Source: Myxococcales bacterium
GTDB taxonomy: Bacteria > Myxococcota_A > UBA796 > GCA-2862545
Assembly: GCA_019634415.1 (NCBI GenBank)
Contig: JAHQVJ010000248.1
Span: forward strand, 1 to 64,000
Length of the DNA stretch: 64,000 nucleotides
Direction: 5' to 3'
The notes under the pieces are model-generated. The model ran no database searches. It was not told the origin of the DNA and saw only the letters and a list, made by a program, of their open reading frames with translations. The position numbers and the translations under genes are program-made. The first letter of the stretch is position 1. The number at the start of each line of letters is the position of its first letter. This document shows, in pieces, positions 60,390 to 64,000 of this stretch.

Positions 60390-60515
60390 TGCGTTGGTGG
60401 AGCCGATTCCCAGGGCAGCACCGATCTCGCGGTAGCTCGGAACGACACCCCGTTGCTCGACCTAGGAGAGGAGGAACTCGATGAGCTCCCGTTGGCGGGG
60501 GGACAGATCTTCCAC
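59883..60515 (-). pseudogene. lexA: lexA with an in-frame TAG in the helix-turn-helix domain
   Basis: The frame from GTG 60515 encodes a whole LexA of 210 codons except for TAG at codon 18 (60464-60462). Before it lies EDLSPRQRELIEFLLS and after it VEQRGVVPSYREIGAALGI, exactly the LexA DNA-binding domain. A single C-to-T change from CAG would explain it. The peptidase half is intact: cleavage site Ala94-Gly95, catalytic Ser130 (GDSMIEDG) and Lys167 (TVKRLY). Other genes here (tex, the TetR gene, the beta-helix gene) end with TAG and prfA is present, so readthrough is not expected. Either a real knockout, a sequencing error, or suppression. Confidence 0.85.
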
Positions 60516-60536
60516 GGAACGGCCTCACTGGACGGT

Positions 60537-60558
60537 TGTTTGGATGAACATCCGTACA
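60537..60558. promoter_or_regulatory. 22-bp dyad upstream of lexA, probable LexA box
   Basis: TGT-TT-GGATG-AA-CATCC-GT-ACA has perfect outer TGT/ACA and inner GGATG/CATCC arms. It lies 22 bases upstream of the lexA GTG and also in front of the divergent DUF4175-like gene. LexA boxes differ among phyla; the location and symmetry make this an autoregulatory site, though it does not match the E. coli or the published Myxococcus consensus closely. Confidence 0.55.
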
Positions 60559-60719
60559 GTAGCGCACCCTTGCCGAGCAGTCCAGCCGGTGCGGACCGAT
60601 TCTGGTCACAGGGGCCCAGCGATGTCGGCCAAGGCGTGTCATCCCTCGTCACGCAGCCGAACACCGGTTGTCCGCGGGGTTAGCCTCCTCGGTGGACCAA
60701 CCACCGGGTGGGAGAGCGC

Positions 60720-63700
60720 GTGGCAGAGGACGCCAATCGCATCCGACGCTTCGTCGCGTCCCTGGTGCGCCGCGAGCGAGCGCTGTTGCTGGTGCGCGTC
60801 GTGGCGCGTGCTGCGCTGTTGTTGCTCGCGGTGCTCGCCCTGGGTGTGATCGCGTCGGTGACGTCGATGGACCGAGGGGTGGCCACCCTCGTGGTGGTGG
60901 TCCTCGCCGGGGTGGGCAGTTGGATCGCCGTGGCGCTCCCGCTGTTGCTGGAGTGGGCGAGCTCGGGTGACGGCGTTCGCCAGGCACGCCAGGTGGAGGC
61001 CCTGCTTCCCGAGCTGCGGGGGCGTCTGATCACGGCGGTGGACGCATCGGACGACGCGGCGCCGGGGACCAGCGATGCGCTGCGCGAGCTGGTGGTCACC
61101 CGTGCCGCGCGACACATCGACGGGGTGGAGGCGGCCGAGGTGCACGACGTGCGGCCCTCGCTGACGTGGGCGGTGGCTGCGTCGCTCATGTGGGGGGTGG
61201 GCCTGCCGCTGCTGCTGATCGCCTCGGGAGGGCCTCGCGCACTGGCTGCGTTCTGGGCCGCCGGATCCTCGGCGCGCGCAGAGGTGGTGGGGCCCGATGT
61301 CGAGGCGCCCGTCGACGAGGCTCGCGTCGGCGACCTGATGATCCGCTACACCTACCCCGACTACACGGGCCTTCCCCCCAAGGAGGTCCCGAACTCCACG
61401 GGCGACGTCCACGGGCCGCCGGGCACCCAAGTCGAGGTGCAGGCGCGCTCTGCCGAGGTGGTGGAGGCCGTGGGTCTGGTGGCGTACGACGAGGCCCTGG
61501 AAGCCACCCTCGACGAGGAGGGGCGCAGCCTGCGTGGGGCGTTCGCCATCGGCAAGGAGGAGGGCACCTACAGCCTGTTGCTCTACCGTGACGGCGAGCC
61601 CCGCTCCTCCCGAGACTTCCGGATCCTGCCCCAGGACGACCTGCCGCCCGAGGTCATGCTGGACGCTGGGGAGCAGGACGTGCTCGAGGTCGCGCTCGAC
61701 GGTCGGATCGGCATCCTGTGGCGCGCCCGCGACGACTACGGCGTGCGGTCCGTCAAGCTCGCGCTGGACGGCAAGGAGCTCGACCGGGTGCTGGAGCGCC
61801 CCGAGCGGCGCAAGGCCGAGGTGAGCGGCGCCCTGACCCGAACTCCGAAGGAGCTCGGCCTGAAGCCGGGGGACCGCGCCAAGCTGTCGGTGGTGGCGTG
61901 GGACAACGACACCGTGTCGGGGTCCAAGCGAGGGGTCTCCCGTCAGGTGGAGATCGTGGTGTTGGGGGCCGAGGGCCTCGATCAGCGCGCCGAGGAGCGT
62001 CGCGACGAGCTGCTCGGGAAGATGATCCCCGTCTTGGCTCGGTTCCTCACGGAGCCTTGGCCTCCGGGGGAGCGTGCGGGGGAGCTGGCGACCTGGGGAG
62101 AGGCCGTGGCCTTGCGCTATCAGCCTTTCGTCGACGAGGTGGAGGCGGTGTGGTCGGGCATGGCGTCGGACACCCACGACCGGGCGGTGGCGCAGCGCGT
62201 GATCGACACGGGGCGTGACCTGGTGCGCTTCACCCAGGTCTCCTTCCTTCCGGGCTCGCGGGAGGTTCCGAGCGACGACGCGTTCCAGGCCACCTCGGAG
62301 CTGCGCGACGAGGCGGTGGTCGCCCTCGAGGACGGAATCCTGGCGTTCCATCGCATGCAGCGGAACGCGGCGCTGCGCGACATCGCGGAGCAGGCCGACG
62401 ATCTGGAGCGGATGGCCGACCAGCTGGAGCAGCTGCTCTCCGAGGACGACGCCGACACGCAGGAGCTGCTGTCCAAGCTCGATCAGCTGGAGCGCATGCT
62501 CGACCAGCTCGCGGCACAGGCGGCGAAGCTGGAGGACGGGGGGCTGCGCGAGTTCCTGAACACCCGCGAGAACGAAGCGCAGAACCTCATGGAGGAGATC
62601 CGCGAGGCCATCGCGGAGGGACGCCTCGACGAGGCGCGTGAGCTGATGGAGCGCTTGAGCCAGCTGGTCCAGGAGATGGGGCAGGGGATCAAGGACGAGC
62701 TGTCACGTCGCGAGCAGCAAGGAGAGCAGCAACAGGACGCGGCGAATGCCCTCAAGGAGGAGCTGCAGGCGCTGGAGCAGGAGCAGCGTGATCTGCAGGC
62801 CGAGGTGCAGGCCCTACGCGAGCAGGACACGTCCGGGTCGGAGGAGATGGCCAAGCTGTGGGAGGAGCTCGAGCGTCGGGCGGCGGAGCACAGTGCCTCC
62901 GCGGCGGCCTACGGCGAGGGTCTCGAGTCCAACGGACGTGCGTTCTACGAGCGGGAGCGAGCCGCTGCGGGGCGTGAGCAGGCGGAGGATCTGGAGGCGG
63001 CCATCGGGGTGAGGGACCCCAGGGGTGCCGTCGGGGCGGTGGTCACGGGGCGTCGGGCCTGGGGGGCGGCCATGCGTGCCCTGGACATGGAGCGTCGCTC
63101 GGGTCGTCCCATCCCGGGTCCGGGGACCACGGAGCTGCTCTCCCTCATGCGGCAGCTCGACCAGATCCAGGAGCTGCTGGACAAGCTGCAGCAGTCGCAG
63201 CAGCGCAGCGATCCCCAGACGCAGCAGCAGTCGCAACAGATGCAGGACCGTCAGCGAGATCTCGACAACCGGCTGCAGCAGGCACAACAAGACGCCAAGC
63301 AGCTCCAGCAGCAGTTTCCGGTGAAGCCCGAGGGCATGCAGGAAGCCCTGGACGAAGCCTCCGAGCGCATGGACCAGGCGGGGCAGGACCTCGAGGGAGG
63401 CCAGCTCATGCAGGCCGAGGGGTCACAGGGGGTTGCCGCGCAGCGCATCCGCGACGCCATCGAGTCCATCGAGCAAGCGCAGGAGCAGGCGCGCCAACAG
63501 GCTCAGCAGATGTCGGGCCGTCGCCCCGAGGACGGCAGTCGCTCCGACAACGACGGCCAGCGCGACTCCAACGAGATGCCCAACGAGAGCCTGAACCTGG
63601 AGATCCCGGGTCGAGAGGAGTTCCGCACCCCCGAGGAGTACCGAAGGGCGCTGCTCGAGGGCATGGAGGGGGAGGTCCCCGAGGAGTACCGCGCCATGAA

Positions 63701-63734
63701 GCAGCGCTACTACGAGGAGTTGGTGCACCAGTGA
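60720..63734 (+). CDS. DUF4175-like membrane protein with long coiled coils
   Basis: The protein has 1004 residues from GTG 60720, chosen because GGAG lies 5 bases upstream (GTG 60708 is possible). Three hydrophobic segments are near the N-terminus (about 20-40, 48-72, 145-165). A beta-rich region (about 190-415) has TYPDYTGLPPKEVPN and repeated Ig-like strands. Residues about 530-960 are long coiled coils very rich in Gln, Glu and Leu (QQQSQQMQDRQRDLDNRLQQ). The layout matches DUF4175/TIGR02302-type proteins, whose role is unclear and which are often near von Willebrand-type or TPR genes. The stop overlaps the next gene by 4 bases. Confidence 0.82.
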   Translation: MAEDANRIRRFVASLVRRERALLLVRVVARAALLLLAVLALGVIASVTSMDRGVATLVVVVLAGVGSWIAVALPLLLEWASSGDGVRQARQVEALLPELRGRLITAVDASDDAAPGTSDALRELVVTRAARHIDGVEAAEVHDVRPSLTWAVAASLMWGVGLPLLLIASGGPRALAAFWAAGSSARAEVVGPDVEAPVDEARVGDLMIRYTYPDYTGLPPKEVPNSTGDVHGPPGTQVEVQARSAEVVEAVGLVAYDEALEATLDEEGRSLRGAFAIGKEEGTYSLLLYRDGEPRSSRDFRILPQDDLPPEVMLDAGEQDVLEVALDGRIGILWRARDDYGVRSVKLALDGKELDRVLERPERRKAEVSGALTRTPKELGLKPGDRAKLSVVAWDNDTVSGSKRGVSRQVEIVVLGAEGLDQRAEERRDELLGKMIPVLARFLTEPWPPGERAGELATWGEAVALRYQPFVDEVEAVWSGMASDTHDRAVAQRVIDTGRDLVRFTQVSFLPGSREVPSDDAFQATSELRDEAVVALEDGILAFHRMQRNAALRDIAEQADDLERMADQLEQLLSEDDADTQELLSKLDQLERMLDQLAAQAAKLEDGGLREFLNTRENEAQNLMEEIREAIAEGRLDEARELMERLSQLVQEMGQGIKDELSRREQQGEQQQDAANALKEELQALEQEQRDLQAEVQALREQDTSGSEEMAKLWEELERRAAEHSASAAAYGEGLESNGRAFYERERAAAGREQAEDLEAAIGVRDPRGAVGAVVTGRRAWGAAMRALDMERRSGRPIPGPGTTELLSLMRQLDQIQELLDKLQQSQQRSDPQTQQQSQQMQDRQRDLDNRLQQAQQDAKQLQQQFPVKPEGMQEALDEASERMDQAGQDLEGGQLMQAEGSQGVAAQRIRDAIESIEQAQEQARQQAQQMSGRRPEDGSRSDNDGQRDSNEMPNESLNLEIPGREEFRTPEEYRRALLEGMEGEVPEEYRAMKQRYYEELVHQ

Positions 63735-64000
63735 CGCCTACGATCCTCGCTCTGTGGGCCACCTCGGCCTGGTCCGCCTACCCCGTGGAGGTCCGGCGCT
63801 GTCTGGATCGCCTCGACGTCGCCTGTGCTCACGATCTGCTCGAGGACCTGAGCGCGTCGGACAGCAAGGACGGTGACGTGCTGGCTGCGCTGGCCCACAC
63901 CTACTTCCAGGAGGGCCGCTACCCCGAGGCCTACGACACCATGGTCAAGGCGGTGGAGAACGGCTTCACCGACCGCTACGAGGAGCAGGCGCTGTACGAG
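63731..64000 (+). CDS. TPR-like exported protein, cut by the window end
   Basis: The gene starts at GTG 63731 in a GTGA overlap and is open to the last base (90 codons). The N-terminus is a short hydrophobic signal (TILALWATSAWSAYP). A two-helix repeat with LAALAHTYFQEGRYPEAYDTM is a good TPR motif. Coupling to the DUF4175-like protein suggests a shared envelope function. Confidence 0.7.
   Translation, partial: MTPTILALWATSAWSAYPVEVRRCLDRLDVACAHDLLEDLSASDSKDGDVLAALAHTYFQEGRYPEAYDTMVKAVENGFTDRYEEQALYE

Noticed and set aside
60462..60464. TAG recoded as an amino acid
   Set aside because: tex, the TetR gene and the beta-helix gene end at TAG and a normal prfA is encoded nearby.

Overview
This is a high-GC bacterial window. 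Many genes start with GTG and many neighbours overlap by 4 bases. The gene content points to Myxococcota or a close relative of the former Deltaproteobacteria. Evidence includes MopE-type metal-binding repeats with a MYXO-CTERM-like C-terminus, several lipoproteins with FG-GAP, PKD-like or beta-propeller regions, a bacterial mevalonate pathway with a class II HMG-CoA reductase, and core genes in the order ligA-rho-rpmE-prfA-prmC. No rRNA, tRNA or CRISPR array was seen, and no gene-free stretch exceeds 300 bases.

Layout. 1-1.55 kb: an IS630-family element with 31-bp inverted repeats, TA flanks, a frameshifted transposase and a small accessory ORF. It has cut the 5' part off a large effector-like gene (1.56-3.6 kb). 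3.6-6.1 kb: an unknown protein and an exported molybdopterin (sulfite oxidase-fold) enzyme. 6.2-7.9 kb: a D-cysteine desulfhydrase/ACC deaminase-like enzyme coupled to an Asp/Glu racemase. 8-15.2 kb: a codirectional run of surface and membrane genes (alpha/beta hydrolase lipoprotein, coiled-coil membrane protein, FG-GAP lipoprotein, two membrane proteins, beta-helix protein with MopE repeats). 15.2-25.9 kb: a flavoprotein/polyferredoxin fusion, a GST, two lipoproteins, a di-haem beta-propeller cytochrome, tex and two unknown genes. 26-31.5 kb: an alcohol dehydrogenase, an aldo/keto reductase, a GNAT, a DUF1772-like membrane protein and two coupled LysR regulators.

31.5-36.3 kb is a tight mevalonate operon (HMG-CoA reductase, mevalonate kinase, diphosphomevalonate decarboxylase, phosphomevalonate kinase, then an APH-like kinase). 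It is divergent from a GbsR/MarR regulator that overlaps a PEP-utilising phosphotransferase. The shared control region has an 18-bp perfect palindrome and a second inverted repeat over a good sigma70 promoter. 39.4-51.7 kb is a long minus-strand run: ligA, rho-like, rpmE, prfA, prmC, a peptide-type ABC binding protein with two permeases (no ATPase), MscS and an acyl-CoA ligase. 51.9-60.5 kb holds an ALDH7-type dehydrogenase, small helical proteins, a beta-propeller protein, a TetR regulator, a membrane pair including a rhomboid-like protein that seems to lack the catalytic His, a membrane FHA protein and lexA. The window ends in a DUF4175-like membrane coiled-coil protein overlapping a TPR-like gene that runs off the edge.

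The most notable observations are: (1) the rho gene in its normal neighbourhood keeps the RNA-binding domain but has a broken Walker A motif (GKT to GRV) and altered Q-loop, R-loop and arginine-finger regions; (2) lexA carries an in-frame TAG in the helix-turn-helix domain although the peptidase half is intact; (3) the IS630 insertion breaks a large effector-like gene; (4) the mevalonate operon has an extra kinase and a clear operator.
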